From Isoperla grammatica (lineage: Eukaryota > Arthropoda > Insecta > Plecoptera > Perlodidae): a stretch of 64,000 bases of DNA. The position numbers and the translations under genes are program-made. This document shows positions 23,880 through 35,443 of the stretch, one piece after another. Every line of letters starts with the position of its first letter. Position 1 is the first letter of the stretch. Below the pieces are notes generated by a model. The model was not told where the DNA came from, ran no database searches, and was given only the letters and a program-made list of their open reading frames with translations. The stretch is from positions 17,795,309-17,859,308 of the forward strand of contig OX246749.1 of assembly GCA_945910005.1 (NCBI GenBank), given 5' to 3'.

Positions 23880-24700
23880 GTACCGGTACACGTAACGTAC
23901 ACGTGGTCGTAATAACGGTAACAGCAGGCAGAGGATTGTGAATTGGTGGAAACGAGATACAGGGGGCCTACAGAACGAGTTTCTGAACCAAACTAAAGTC
24001 AAAGCAATAGGCTAGGCTTAGGTATGGCCATAATAACAGTGTTGGCCATAATAACCGTAACAGCAGGCAGAGGATTGTTAATTGGTGGAATCGAGATACA
24101 GGGGGCTTACTGAAATGATTTCTGAACCCAACTAAAGTCGAAGCAATAGGCTATGCCTAGGTATGGCCATAGTTACAGTTTTGGCCATAATAACCGTAAC
24201 AGCAGGCAGAGGATTGTGAATTGGTGGAAACGAGATACAGGGGGCTTACTGAAAGGATTTCTGAACCCAACTAATGTCAAAGCAAGGCTATGCCTAGGTA
24301 TGGCCATAGTTACAGTTTTGGCCATAATAACCGTAACAGCGGGCAGAGGATTGTTAATTGGTGAAATCGAGATACAGGGGGCTTACTGAAAGGATTTCTG
24401 AACCCAACTAAAGTCAAAGCAATAGGCTATGCCTAGGTATGGCCATAGTAACAGTTTTGGCCATAATAACCGTAACAGCAGGCAGAGGAATGTTAATTGG
24501 TGGAATCGAGATACAGGGGGCTTACTGAAGGGGTTTCTGAACCCAACTAAAGTCAAAGCAATAGGCTATGCCTAGGTATGGCCATAGTTACAGTTTTGGC
24601 CATAATAACCGTAACAGCAGGCAGAGGATTGTGAATTGGTGGAAACGAGATACAGGGGGCTTACTGAAGGGGTTTCTGAACCCAACTAAAGTCAAAGGGA
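23880..24700. repeat. Minisatellite, about 139-bp unit, 6 copies
   Basis: Units contain GTAACAGCAGGCAGAGGATT, GAGATACAGGGGGCTTACTG, TTTCTGAACCCAACTAAAGT and ATGCCTAGGTATGGCCATAG. Copies of ACAGCAGGCAG begin at 23921, 24060, 24199, 24335, about 24475 and about 24613. One further half copy is at 26640-26720. No coding sense. Confidence 0.85.
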
Positions 24701-25094
24701 CGGGGAAGAACCTCAGACTCAATAATTGCCCAACCAAAATACGATAAGAGTCGTAATGAAAGCGTGTTGAACGATGCCACTGGTATAGAGACGGCATTGA
24801 TTAAAGTAGTTTCATCCGTAGACGTAATTTTTGCTGATAAAACGAGAAAAACCTTCTGCCATCGGACGTGCTTGTGTCGACCTAGGCATTGCAAACAATC
24901 ACGAAAACAGACTGTCCATGTACATCACGATTAAAAGAAGTTACAAAAATGTGCGCAACCTATTCTTATGCGAATAAATTGCGTAACTTCCCAGCTAAGT
25001 GAAGATTTGCGCTGCATAGAAAATAACGTAATGCTAAATAGTTTCCTGGTATATCACAGTGTTGGGCCTACCCGTGGTCAGGATGCTACTGACG

Positions 25095-25965
25095 ATTCAG
25101 TGAATGTCCGAACACCTTCTCTATATTCCTAGAGTAGTTTGTAACCAATAACTCACATTAGCACTCAAGTTTCAAGTGCAATGTTTGAGAACAATAAGGA
25201 TTAGATTCTTGAGATAGTGAACAGTGAATGTCCCAACACCTTCTCTATATTCCTAGAGTAGTTTGTAACCAATAACTCACATTAGCACTCAAGATTCAAG
25301 TGCAATGTTTGAGAACAATAAGGATTAGATTCTTGAGATAGTGAACAGTGAATGTCCGAACAATTTCTCTATATTCCTAGAGTAGTTTGTAACCAATAAC
25401 TCACATTAGCACTCAAGTTTCAAGTGCAATGTTTGAGAACAATAAGGATTATATTCTTGAGATAGTGAACAGTGAATGTCCAAACACCTTCTCTATATTC
25501 CTAGAGTAGTTTGTAACCAATAACTCACATTAGCACTCAAGTTTCAAGTGCAATGTTTGAGAACAATAAGGATTATATTCTTGAGATAGTGAACAGTGAA
25601 TGTCCGAACAATTTCTCTATATTCGAGTAGTTTGTAGCCAATAACTCACATTAGCACTCAAGTTTCAAGTGCAATGTTTGAGAACAATAAGGATTATATT
25701 CTTGAGATAGTGAACAGTGAATGTCCGAACACCTTTTCTATATTCCTAGAGTAGTTTGTAACCAATAACTCACATTAGCACTCAAGTTTCAAGTGCAATG
25801 TTTGAGAACAATAAGGATTATATTCTTGAGATAGTGAACAGTGAATGTCCGAACACCTTCTCTATATTCCTAGAGTAGTTTGTAGCCAATAACTCACATT
25901 AGCACTCAAGTTTCAAGTGCAATGTTTGAGAACAATAAGGATTATATCCTTGAGATAGTGCCTAC
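25095..25965. repeat. Minisatellite, 124-bp unit, about 7 copies
   Basis: Units run from CAGTGAATGTCCGAACACCT through TCCTAGAGTAGTTTGTAACC and CTCAAGTTTCAAGTGCAATG to TTCTTGAGATAGTGAA. CAGTGAATGTCC begins at 25098, 25222, 25346, 25470, 25594 and 25715 onwards. Copies are very similar, so expansion was recent. Confidence 0.9.
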
Positions 25966-25979
25966 GATTCGGTTATCAC

Positions 25980-26960
25980 AACAGAAATGGGACAAACATC
26001 AAGGCAACAAAAAAAATGTACACCTGGTTTACGATCCCACGTAAGATTTGGCAACAAAAAGCCCAGAGATGATATCTTAACGAAAGTTTTGCTCACCGTA
26101 CCAGACTTTCCATCCCGACAATATCATTATTTTCATTGTAAGACAAACAAACAAAGAATGGAGACGTCGCAAGAACGCGAGGCTATAGTAACTGGCGCTG
26201 GTTGGTGCGTTTGTTAAACACAAGACACAGTGCAGAGAGTTACCGTCGGGTAAATGCACAAGCAACACTTGACCCGTCTGCGATGAATGTTAGTTAAGTG
26301 AAAGCTAACATTTCCGCCACGTACAGAAGTAAAACAGAAATGCCCCTCCAGCCAAACTCTCGATACCGAGTTCTATTCACAATGCTATAACTTCACTCAG
26401 TCTAAGAAGAGCTGATGAAAGAGATGTAGATTGATCTCTCTGGATCGCGAGAGCGAGAGAGAGATCTGGATCGCGCAGAGCGATGTAAAATTGGACATCG
26501 CCTTTTTGGTATGTATGTATGTATACATTGTTTTGATTTTCAACTTTATATATTACATACAATTAAATTTACTACATTAATTGTAATACAAACAAATACA
26601 GATTACCCATCATCGACCAACAAGTAAGTACCAGTAGTAGTACCAGTAGTAGTACCGGTACACGTAACGCACACGTGGTCGTAATAACCGGAACAGCTGG
26701 CAGAGGATTGTGAGTTTAAAAACAGCCAAACTCTTGATACAAAGTTCTATTCACAATGCTAAAACTTCACTCTCTATACACCTTGTAAGAAGTGCTGATG
26801 AAAGAGATTTAGACTGATAGCTCCAGATATTGGTCGGGTGGCAGAGCGAGTACAGGTTGGGTTGGCCCGGGTGAAACTCCCCTGGTCCAAGCCCGTGTAG
26901 ATTAGTACAGGCTCCGTTTCCCGTCCTACGATATCCACAAGGCGCTCCGATAATGGACGG
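25980..26960. other. Element-end sequences, no gene
   Basis: Holds the tail of the repeated module, a GAGA-rich patch at about 26430-26480, the shared 3' end at 26515-26610, a half unit of the 139-bp repeat, and a duplicated word (CTGATGAAAGAGAT.TAGA.TGAT at 26412 and 26795). No convincing ORF. Confidence 0.5.
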
Positions 26961-26966
26961 CACCCC

Positions 26967-27152
26967 CATTATCAGCCTTGTTTGCACTTAGCAGTAGGTC
27001 ACAAGTCACGCCACCACAGACAGACGCCATCTTGGAAACCGCCCACCGAGACGACCAATCAGAGACCAGTTCTTGTATGGAACTCCAACCAGAAGCCCCG
27101 TTCGTTACGGTTAAGCGCCGCAAACGAACCATCGAAAATCAACATCATCAGG
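26967..27152 (+). pseudogene. Possible ORF1-like fragment of a LINE
   Basis: An open stretch reads SRSQVTPPQTDAI, ETSSCMELQPEAPFVTVKRR and KRTIENQHHQ, then meets GGTATGTATG, which could be a donor site. 'PFVTV(K)RRKR' near the N-terminus recalls arthropod LINE ORF1 proteins. The match is short and weak. Confidence 0.3.
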
Positions 27153-27295
27153 GTATGTATGTTTATATTGTTTGTATGCTTGTTTTTATTTTCAGGATAT
27201 ATAAATTACATAATATAATACAATAACTGTGCAACAAACAAAGAGTATCTATCTTATCACCCGTTAAGGTTGCTTCAGGACGCGTAATATATCAT

Positions 27296-27440
27296 ACATG
27301 GCCGACAACCGACAAGATGGCAGAGGACCGACAAGATGGCAGAGGATCCACAAGATGGCAGACAACCGACAAGATGGCAGAGGACCGACAAGATGGCAGA
27401 CGACCGACAAGATGGCAGACAACCAACAAGATGGCAGGCA
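27296..27440. repeat. 19-bp tandem repeat, about 7 copies
   Basis: CAAGATGGCAGAGGACCGA and its variant CAAGATGGCAGACAACCGA repeat every 19 bp from 27313. A 14-base G run lies at about 27599. 27441-27950 otherwise holds nothing recognised. Confidence 0.9.
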
Positions 27441-27954
27441 ATTAAAAATTAAACTTGGACCAGGTCAAATAAAACACAAATATTGGATCTCTTTTTTCAA
27501 TGTGACTTGATTTTTCGTTTTTTTTTTTTACACGTGTTTTATGAGGAATGGCGAGTGGGGGGGTGCAGGGAATTAATTTTGTTGTGACATCATTAAAGGG
27601 GGGGGGGGGGGGGTCACACTTTTTGTGATTAGCTGTTTGACAACTGTGATAAAGGGGAAGAGTACCCCCCGGGTATAATTTGGTCCAATATTGTGACATT
27701 AATGAGAGCTACTGAACTTGAAGAGCGAGAAACAAGTGGAGCAACGAAGCGTCAATGCCTTCTTCTTGATTTCAAAACAAACTTGAGAAATGTCTTGTGT
27801 AGGGCCTAGAGTGGATGTGTGAGCAGGTCCCGACGTCTGCGCGGTCCATCTTCAGAGCTACTGAACTTGAAGAGCGCGCACACACAGAACAAACCTACTC
27901 GATCCAGCTCGTCTGTGCGTGTCGCCCAAGCAAGTCGTGCCCATAGTTTCGTCA

Positions 27955-28290
27955 GTCCTCTCTTCGCGCCCGTTTCACCATGCTTGCGTTTCTCTTCGTG
28001 CCCGTTTCACCATGCTTGCGCCTCTCTTCGCGCCAGTTTCACCACGCTTGCGCCTCTCTTTGCGCCAGTTTCACCACCCATGCGCCTCTCTTCGTGCCAG
28101 TTTCACCACGCTTGCGCCTCTCTTCGTGCCAGTTTCACCATGCTTGCGCCTCTCTTCGCGCCAGTTTCACCACGCTTGCGCCTCTCTTTGCGCCAGTTTC
28201 ACCACCCATGCGCCTCTCTTCGTGCCAGTTTCACCACGCTTGCGCCTCTCTTCGTGCCAGTTTCACCACGCTTGCTCCTCTCTTCGCGCC
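27955..28290. repeat. 32-bp minisatellite, about 10 copies
   Basis: The unit is TTTCACCACGCTTGCGCCTC followed by TCTTCGCGCCAG (for example 28036 to 28068, 32 bp). Variants alternate CGCTTG/CCCATG and CGCG/CGTG, hinting at a small higher-order pattern of about 160 bp. All three forward frames happen to be open, which explains the apparent long ORFs here. 28291-28572 is non-coding. Confidence 0.9.
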
Positions 28291-28572
28291 CGGCCACCGA
28301 TGTCGCGCTGCCGCCACCTCGTTTGAGATTCAATCGGTTGTAGCCAATCTTTGCGGTAACACATTTTCCGGGTGCTTTTCAATTTGCACCGCCTCACGGA
28401 CATTTACGAGGCCTGTAATTCTGGCCTCTTTTAAAATGGCGTTTCTTCATAGTTGATGCGATGCCACCTGTAGACGCCATGTTCTGCAAACGCTGACTTG
28501 TCCGTATGTCCCAATCCGGTGTGACTTTTGATGTTCTTGAAGCCGAGTGGATATTCTTCTGCCCGTTTGTTG

Positions 28573-29190
28573 TACGAGGGTTGTCCGTGAAATAAGGTTC
28601 CCAAGGCGCTGCAGTCGCGAGGACCGATGTTACGCGGGACCTGGCAACACTGGCATGTAGCTTGGTTCCCCCCCTCCCAATCCCCACCCCGGCGAACTGT
28701 CTGCGACGCTCAGTCGTGGCTGAGCAGCCGTAAGAGATGGAGCTCCCACTCGCTTCGCTTGCTCTGTGATTCGTTGTTTGTGTGCAAAAACACTGCGTCG
28801 GTGGATATTCATTCCCAATTGAGTGAAGTCTACGGAGAGAAGTGTACAAGCATACAACACGTGCGCAAATGGTGCAGAGAATTCAAAGACGGAAGTACAG
28901 ATGTCCACGACGAACGGCGTTCCGGACGAAACGGTTGCAACAGGGGAAGAAGAAATGCTGAACGATCGAAAGGCGACGGTTCGGGAGCTCTGCGAGATGA
29001 TCCCTGGTATCAGCAAGACCAGCATTAACAACATTTTGACAGACCATTTAGGGTATGCCAAGGCAACCACACCAGTGACGAGTATGTTGCTCTGAAGGAA
29101 GACATTTTCACAACTATTCGAAGGAGGCGGCAGGAAGAATTTACACCGACCACTGACGGCCATCTTCACGTATCTCCACTAATGGCTTGA
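28573..29190 (+). mobile_element. mariner-like element, 5' half, frameshifted
   Basis: The left end is TA followed by CGAGGGTTGTCCGTGAAATA at 28573, the usual style of arthropod mariner termini. The transposase N-terminus covers about 28745-29080: KNTASVDIHSQLSEVYGEKC, WCREFKDGSTDVHDERRSGR, then after a frameshift near 28925 VATGEEEMLNDRKATVRELC and IPGISKTSINNILTDHLGYA. These are the two helix-turn-helix DNA-binding modules of mariner enzymes. The catalytic D,D34D region and the right terminus are absent. 29191-29489 has no feature. Confidence 0.75.
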
Positions 29191-29489
29191 TTAAGTGGTT
29201 GATTGGGCGTTGCGTGATCACTAAGTAGCGACCTCACTAAACACAAGAGAACATATACGAGAGAGACGCTCGTGTGAAATGTCCCAAGTCCGTCCCTAAC
29301 AGGGAAGACTCGCACACACATTTTCCTTCTTTGCTTACCGGTTACTTAGACCTCAAGTTAAAATGAACATGAACCAATTGGTTTCGGCTCAGTGCATTAA
29401 TATAGCTATAGCAGCAAGTAAAAAATAGAGCCGTCAAAAACGGACCCGCGCCGTCTCGCTCGTGATCAAAAGGTTCCGACGTCACACCT

Positions 29490-30266
29490 GGCCTTATCGT
29501 GGTGGGCAGGTTTGTGTGCTCTGCTGATCCCGAGCGTATGCTTCTGGCAGGGCCGCCCTAGCCGGACAGTTCCAGGTGGAGAAGCCAGGGGCAACGCAGT
29601 CCACGTCGTGGTGGGCAGGTGTGTGTGCTCTGCTGATCCCGAGCGTATGCTTCTGGTAGGGCCGCCCTAGCCGGACAGGTCCAGGTGGAGAAGCCAGGGG
29701 CAACGCAGTCCACGTCGTGGTGGGCAGGTTTGTGTGCTCTGCTGATCCCGAGCGTATGCTTCTGGTAGGGCCGCCCTAGCCGGACAGGTCCAGGTGGAGA
29801 AGCCAGGGGCAACGCAGGCCACGTCGTGGTGGGCAGGTTTGTGTGCTCTGCTGATCCCGAGCGTATGCTTCTGGTAGGGCCGCCCTAGCCGGACAGGTCC
29901 AGGTGGAGAAGCCAGGGGCAACGCAGTCCACGTCGTGGTGGGCAGGTTTGTGTGCTCTGCTGATCCCGAGCGTATGCTTCTGGCAGGGCCGCCCTAGCCG
30001 GACAGGTCCAGGTGGAGAAGCCAGGGGCAACGCAGTCCACGTCGTGGTGGGCAGGTGTGTGTGCTCTGCTGATCCCGAGCGTATGCTTCTGGTAGGGCCG
30101 CCCTAGCCGGACAGGTCCAGGTGGAGAAGCCAGGGGCAACGCAGTCCACGTCGTGGTGGGCAGGTTTGTGTGCTCTGCTGATCCCGAGCGTATGCTTCTG
30201 GTAGGGCCGCCCTAGCCGGACAGGTCCAGGTGGAGAAGCCAGGGGCAACGCAGTCCACGTCCTCCC
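29490..30266. repeat. 109-bp minisatellite, 7 copies
   Basis: The unit contains GTGGTGGGCAGGTTTGTGTG, TGATCCCGAGCGTATGCTTC, AGCCGGACAGGTCCAGGTGG and GCCAGGGGCAACGCAGTCCA. Copies differ by only a few bases (GTTTG/GTGTG, GGTAGG/GGCAGG). The unit length is not a multiple of three, so the serial 84-codon ORFs on the minus strand are by-products. Confidence 0.95.
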
Positions 30267-30289
30267 CTTGGGAAGGAAAGCGCGTACCA

Positions 30290-30520
30290 AATGCTGCCAT
30301 TGGAGGGTTTTAACAAGGCAGCACGTGGTGAGATCTTACATCCATCAACAAATACAGAGGATGAACTAAGAAGCCGGGCGACACAGAGACCAGTGGGTGC
30401 TGGCGTGGGGGGGGGCAGTCGATACCAGAGGGTGCTGGCGTGGAGGGGGGGGGGGGGGGGGGAGTCAAGACCAGATGGTGCTGGCGTGGGGAGAAAAAAA
30501 AAAAAGAAAAATACACCCCA
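30290..30520. repeat. Short GGTGCTGGCGTGGGG tandem motif with long G run
   Basis: Three units of 'AGANGGTGCTGGCGTGG(G)n' at 30400-30490 contain G runs up to about 18 bases and end in an A run. Low complexity and probably unstable in assembly. Confidence 0.6.
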
Positions 30521-30609
30521 TCCTGGGCCTACTGTTGAATCGATTTCAACCCTACAATCTACTACTGCAAGAGAATATACAGGGCAAACAGCAGGTCCAA
30601 CAGGAAAAA

Positions 30610-30840
30610 CTTGCCAGACTTTCAAAATCACAAAACTTTAAACGTGGGGAATTTCACTAACGTAGCCTACCTGGCCGCAAACAACGTATCTGCCACAAAA
30701 TGGCGCAATAAAGAAGCCGTGTTCATGACATGCTGTCAATGTCATCCCCAGATATTGTGGATGCAAGTCAAAAAAGAAAAACCAGCCAAGAACCAAAGTA
30801 CAGGTCAGGCCCCACTGGAAACACTTTTACCAAAAATATG
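30610..30840 (+). pseudogene. Transposase-like fragment, possibly piggyBac
   Basis: An open stretch reads NFTNVAYLAANNVSATKWRN, KEAVFMTCCQCHP and a basic tail ending LLPKI. '(V)xATKWRNKEAVFMTC' resembles the 'v...W.D...V.mlsT' strand of piggyBac enzymes. Only this piece is present and the assignment is weak. Confidence 0.25.
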
Positions 30841-31039
30841 AAGAGATCTTTTCAAAATACCAAAGCTTTAATACCCGATAGTAATGAGTAATGACCAATA
30901 CAGAGCAAATATATCAATATTGTTATTGTTTTTTTGTTTTTTTTATATTTCTTGTGTTTTGTTTGCGATTGTTTGTTGTAGTACATTTCACTAAATAAAG
31001 ATATCTGGAAGTAGATTGAAATATTAACATAAGTTTATT

Positions 31040-32420
31040 TTTTTGAAAGAACAGTCTAGTCCAATTATTTATATAGATATTAATGTCAAACTTGTCAGCA
31101 CGTTTGTAAACCTGTCAAACACGACAACGAACAAAATACACAGCTCTGCTCCGGATGTGAGGAAAGGCAGTGCTACGGTATTGGTGTGTAGTTCACGATT
31201 TGCGATCTCTTCCTACAGTCCAAGATGGTGGAATAACAGACACGTCGAGAGAATCAAGGCACACATGTATTCTCAAAGTAGTTAGAATGTTTCTTCTTTG
31301 AAAGTAAATTTTATAGCGATTAGAACACCAATAACAAGTTGAGGGGCATAAACCTAGGAGAAGGTAACAAACAATACAGTTGCCAAATCAAAAACTGGCC
31401 TCAACAAGCTGCGTTTCATCACTACCGTCACCAGCGAGTTTTGCCCCCCCCCCCCCCTCGACCCATCCACAAGAACACCGAGTCATGTGTCGTTTTCAAC
31501 GACGACTATGACATCACCCCTAAAACCCTCATTGAGGCAATCACCAAACCCTCATCAAGGCAATCACGAAGTCCACCCTGCGTCTAATCTCCATCCCCGC
31601 TGTCCGCAATCGGTTTGCTATTTGTTAGATCACAAATTTTATGAGGCTTAATTTTTACCACAAAAGCAATGAAAATAAGCTCAGAAATAGAATGCAATTA
31701 CCCACAGGAACCTTTTACGACTTACTTCTATGACAACATGAGCTGTGTAGCTCGGTAAACCCTCACATGTCTGATTTAGACATCAAAGACCAAGTGATTC
31801 GGGCCATGCTGCCAACTAACAATGAAAGAATGGGCATGCTTGACCTTAAAACTGCAGACCAAGCGTTGGCACGAATGCAACAGTTGCGAGGGGCTCGAAC
31901 ACTTGTGGGGAATACAAGTGACAATGGAGACAGTCAATAGCGAAACTGAAAATAGTTGTGGTTACCAGGCTACTCCTCATCGGAACATACAAGACCAACA
32001 GACGAAATTATTGTGAACAATGAAAAGACTGGTTAGAATGCAGAAAAGCAGTCGGGTAACATGTGTTAAAACCGGTTTTGTAACTAATAGGATCGACATT
32101 GATCGATTCAGCTTATCGTTCCGTTCCTGCTCGAGTCGAAGGTCGTTCGCGAGCCGAAGCCTTTGAAAATTGGAAAGTGTCGGATGCCTCATTGTTTCGA
32201 AAATGTCAAAACCCTACCCAAAAATACTTTGCAACAAACAGAGATGCGCGACGGTTGCAAAATATTTCGCGGAACGGCCTACAACTTGCTTTGAATCGTA
32301 CAAAGAGAGAAATCCATGGCGCGGATACCATGTTGAAGAAATGTCGCTCTATAGTGGGGCATAACCCTACAACCACAGTGGTCCTGCAAAGGCAAGACTG
32401 CAAAAATGACAAACTTTAAT
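31040..32420 (+). other. Unidentified coding-like fragments
   Basis: Three fragments look like decayed ORFs without a family I recognise. They are 31455-31600 (ESCVVFNDDYDITPKTLIEA), 31760-31940 (SDLDIKDQVIRAMLPTNNER and DLKTADQALARMQQLRGART, gag-like in feel only), and 32099-32419 (ARVEGRSRAEAFENWKVSDA, FATNRDARRLQNISRNGLQL). A run of about 14 C is at 31444. The rest is AT-rich. Confidence 0.3.
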
Positions 32421-32794
32421 ACTCTTAAACCAAGATCTGTTTGTTCCTACTTCCCTTTTTTTTCACAAATCATTCTTACTTGGTTTCATTTTAGTCCTAT
32501 TCCCATTCATATATATATTTTATTTATCAATGTGCATCGTACAACTAACCATTTTTCCAACGTACCGGGGAAAAAACGAGTTTTTTTCAAAAATTTCCGG
32601 AAAAATTGGTACCTCTCATATCCATAGTACAAGTGTCAAAAAATTCAGACAAAGACTGCATTACTGTCATATTCACAGTTAGTGCGAATTGAGACACGGC
32701 ACCACCACTAACTAGCTCTCTTTCTCTACGAAAGAATTCCCGACTCAAGTCGTGAGAAACTGCTTAACTTATTGGGGACTGGGGAGATCTGAAA

Positions 32795-33060
32795 ACGGAT
32801 GGAACCGGTGAAAGTTTTTACGAATTCATTGCAAACTTTTTTACCGTATATCACAGAAAAAAATGTTATTCGAACTAAAATTCTCTACCTCAACGGCCAT
32901 AAATCACGTATCACAAAATACTCGAACGACAGGTGTGCAACGACGAAGGAATTACTTTCATTGCACTTTCTTTTGAACGCAATTCGGCAATATTGCAACC
33001 CTTAGACGTTGAGGTATTTACGCACCTGAAATTGCAGTTGCCATTCTGCCACCTGCTATT
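32795..33060 (+). pseudogene. pogo/Tigger-type DDE_1 transposase fragment
   Basis: VIRTKILYLNGHKSRITKYS, LHFLLNAIRQYCNP and then, after a one-base shift, LDVEVFTHLKLQLP. This matches the order 'LLLDGHxSH.t...(LPPNAT)...QPLDVgVFgpLK' in the DDE_1 superfamily, with the second catalytic aspartate position occupied by N (LNGHKS). 32421-32794 and 33061-34268 show no further recognisable part of it. The latter span has AT-rich sequence and a GGGTTGAGAAAAACCT.../...GGTTTTTTCAGGGTTTTT segment near 33470-33530. Confidence 0.55.
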
Positions 33061-34268
33061 GCAGTATTTAAAGCAACATTCTCAACTATCCAAATATAAT
33101 TAGATACGTAATTCTTTGATAGTAAATAAGACATCATCAGATCCGACTAAGCAATCAATAATATGCCATGTCATAATCATCAAACCTCACCACAGTATAG
33201 GCCTGCATACATTTTAAAACTGAACTATATATGTATGTGGTCCGAACACATTTGTATTTTAACCTGTTGTTACAGACACCAGTACTAAAACCATTTTCCC
33301 GGCAACTCGATTCAGCAGAGTGCGGTGCTGAATGTCAACAAGTATTTTACCAAGGAGTATTTAAATAATGGACCGCCGGTATCCCTTGCGGCCACACGAC
33401 AACGTACTTCTGATGCTCTGGGTATGAAGGACCATAATAGACCCACCGTGTTTTCCATTGTAGGCAGGGTTGAGAAAAACCTATTTTTTTGTTTTTTTAA
33501 ACCCAACCCGGGCAGGTTTTTTCAGGGTTTTTGGAATGTGTACTATTTTTCCCTTTTGCCCTTGGTAATGTGTTTGGCAATTAATTCATTTTTATCATTA
33601 TTATTTATTTACAATAGTTTACATACTTATTTCGTCCTTAAAAATGTATTATTGCTTTTTATTTCTGTTGGGTTTCTTCTTTCTTGTACTGTACTCAATC
33701 AGCTGCTTTGAACTTGAGTTTCATTAAAGATAAGGAATTTTTCCCAAAATCTATGTGTCAGGGATGTTGACATAAGTAATGTTTCAATTCAAGATGGGAG
33801 AATAAATAAAAATCAAATTCAACACACGGAAATATATATAATGAATACAAAGTACACCAACTAGACAATGTAACTGTAGATATTAATCAGTACTACTGAG
33901 TGAATAGGTAAGCTTCTTAGAGCACAAACGACTGTTTAGTAACGAGTCCACAACGCAAGTCCGAGTCGTGCTAATCTCCAACCGTCACCCGCCGGCTAGG
34001 CCGCCAGGCACAAGGCGCATGCGTCGAAGTTTCAAAGCTCGCCGCGGAGCAGCACGGAACGTAGGGCGCGCGCAGGAGGCGCGCACAATACAAAATAATA
34101 TAAATGCACAAAAGAGTAAACACTATGTTTTCAGAATCAGTAGTTTCCCAATTTTCCCCATTGAAATGGTGGAAAATCATAAAAAAACAAGTCCTCTAAA
34201 GCTAAGAAGGATATAATTCCGACGTCAGACTTCTGTCAATTTAGGAAAGGTCTGCACTAATGTCCTCC

Positions 34269-34385
34269 CAGCTCAGCAGCAATTGAGTGTGTTTTTAGTA
34301 CACTTGGATTTGTGGGGTCTAAAATTAGGAATCGTTTAGGATCAGAGAAAGGGAAAAAGCTTGTTAACCGCTTCACTGTTACGGA
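34269..34385 (+). pseudogene. hAT dimerisation-domain fragment
   Basis: SSAAIECVFSTLGFVGSKIR followed by NRLGSEKGKKLV is the C-terminal hATC signature (S.a..Er.FS..g.v.sk.RNRLg.eK...Lv). It is open for about 33 codons but has no other transposase parts nearby. 34386-34899 has no feature. Confidence 0.65.
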
Positions 34386-34899
34386 CGCATCTCATACGTC
34401 CGCCACGCGCCGCCCTGTGTGTGTTACGGACGTATTAGATGCATCGGCAAGTCTTTCAATTCTCCCGCCTAAACTATTGCCTCAAAATCAATACGAAATG
34501 GCTTCCTGTATTCGTCGTTCGATAGTCCTACTGGCCGTATGCGCGCACAATCTCGTGGCCGCAAGAAACCAAGCGAGGGGAAGAAGATGCGACGAATGCG
34601 ACGTGGTTTTAGCTTTTGCTTGCATTGCATTTGAATAACAACAATGCTAAACACTGTTCAATGGATAAATGTTAAAGAACAAATTAAGCTTAATGCAATG
34701 TTATTCATTTTTAAGATCCATCATAACTTATTGCCGAATTACTTAGGATTGAAATTAAAATTGATCTTACCTTGCATGTTTAATTCAGTGATAAAGTATG
34801 TAATGATAGTTGCCAATGTGTAATGTAATGTGAGTTACCATTATTGACAATAGTGTTGTTACATCCAGGTTTACATTGCCAAGGGTCTAAAAATTAAAA

Positions 34900-35217
34900 A
34901 TGCCCCTAACCTCAGCTAAAAAAATGAAGAGATATCGAGAGAGGCTGAAAGAGAAGGGCAAGTATGATGACTATAAGAAGAAACACTTAGAATCCGTCAA
35001 CAATAGCCGGAAGAAGAAAAAGGAAGAATTTGAAAAACTCACAACACGAAAAAAGAAAATTATAGTTGACAATGCTCGTGCAGCCAACCGTGCTCGAGTG
35101 GCCAAGTGCAGAGCCTTTAAAGCACAAGGGATCGGCCTAATTCCGAATAGTTATATTGATACAAGCGTGTTATTAATGAAGTGCACATTGTTAATATACC
35201 AAGGACAGTTCGAATAA
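34900..35217 (+). pseudogene. Basic coiled-coil ORF running into the 122-bp repeat
   Basis: MPLTSAKKMKRYRERLKEKG starts a very lysine-rich, helical segment (YDDYKKKHLESVNNSRKKKK, ANRARVAKCRAFKAQG). Such K/R/E-rich N-termini precede DDE or Helitron-type proteins in many invertebrate elements. At about 35110 the frame crosses into the 122-bp tandem repeat, so the 3' end of the gene is lost or replaced. No function is assigned. Confidence 0.35.
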
Positions 35218-35443
35218 GTGGAAGACGTGCTTTGTCCAATTCAGCACAAGGAATCTACCTAATTCCAAATTATTCTATTGATACAAGCATGTAATTGATG
35301 AAGTGTCCATTGTTAATATACCAAGGGCAGTCCGAATAAGTGGAAGACGTGCTTCATTCAATTAAAGCACATGGCATCTGCCTTACTCTCGGTTGTTGTA
35401 TTGGTACAAGCATGTTATTAATGAAGTGCCCATTGCTAATATA
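35112..35443 (+). repeat. 122-bp tandem repeat family, locus 3, left part
   Basis: About two and two-thirds monomers (TACCAAGGACAG, GTGGAAGACGTGCTT, AAAGCACA, ACAAGCATG.AATTAATGAAG). The array is cut at 35443 by hAT-B and resumes at 38545 with the next base of the monomer. Confidence 0.85.

Larger units (their letters stand above)
23340..26120 (+). repeat. Two diverged copies of one repeated module
   Basis: Copy 1: 23370-23720. Copy 2: 24770-24930 plus 25940-26120. They share TAGCTTCATCCATA.ACGA-type words, 'TGCTTGTGTCGA.C.AGGCATTG', AGACTGTCCA, GTTATCACAACA.AAATGGG and GGTTTACGATCCCA. Copy 2 is split by the 124-bp tandem array, which starts from a piece of the module itself (CTCAAGTTTCAAGTGCAATG also occurs once in copy 1 at about 23518). 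A common 3' end of the type CATACATTG...TTACATACAAT...GTAATACAAACAAATACAGAT appears at 23745, 26515 and, more diverged, 27155. Confidence 0.7.

Noticed and set aside
27819..28456. Three overlapping plus-strand ORFs of 135-174 codons
   Set aside because: The 32-bp minisatellite lacks stops in all three frames; no domain and no homologous logic.
29494..30300. Serial 84-98-codon minus-strand ORFs
   Set aside because: Generated by the 109-bp minisatellite; each is the same text shifted by one unit.
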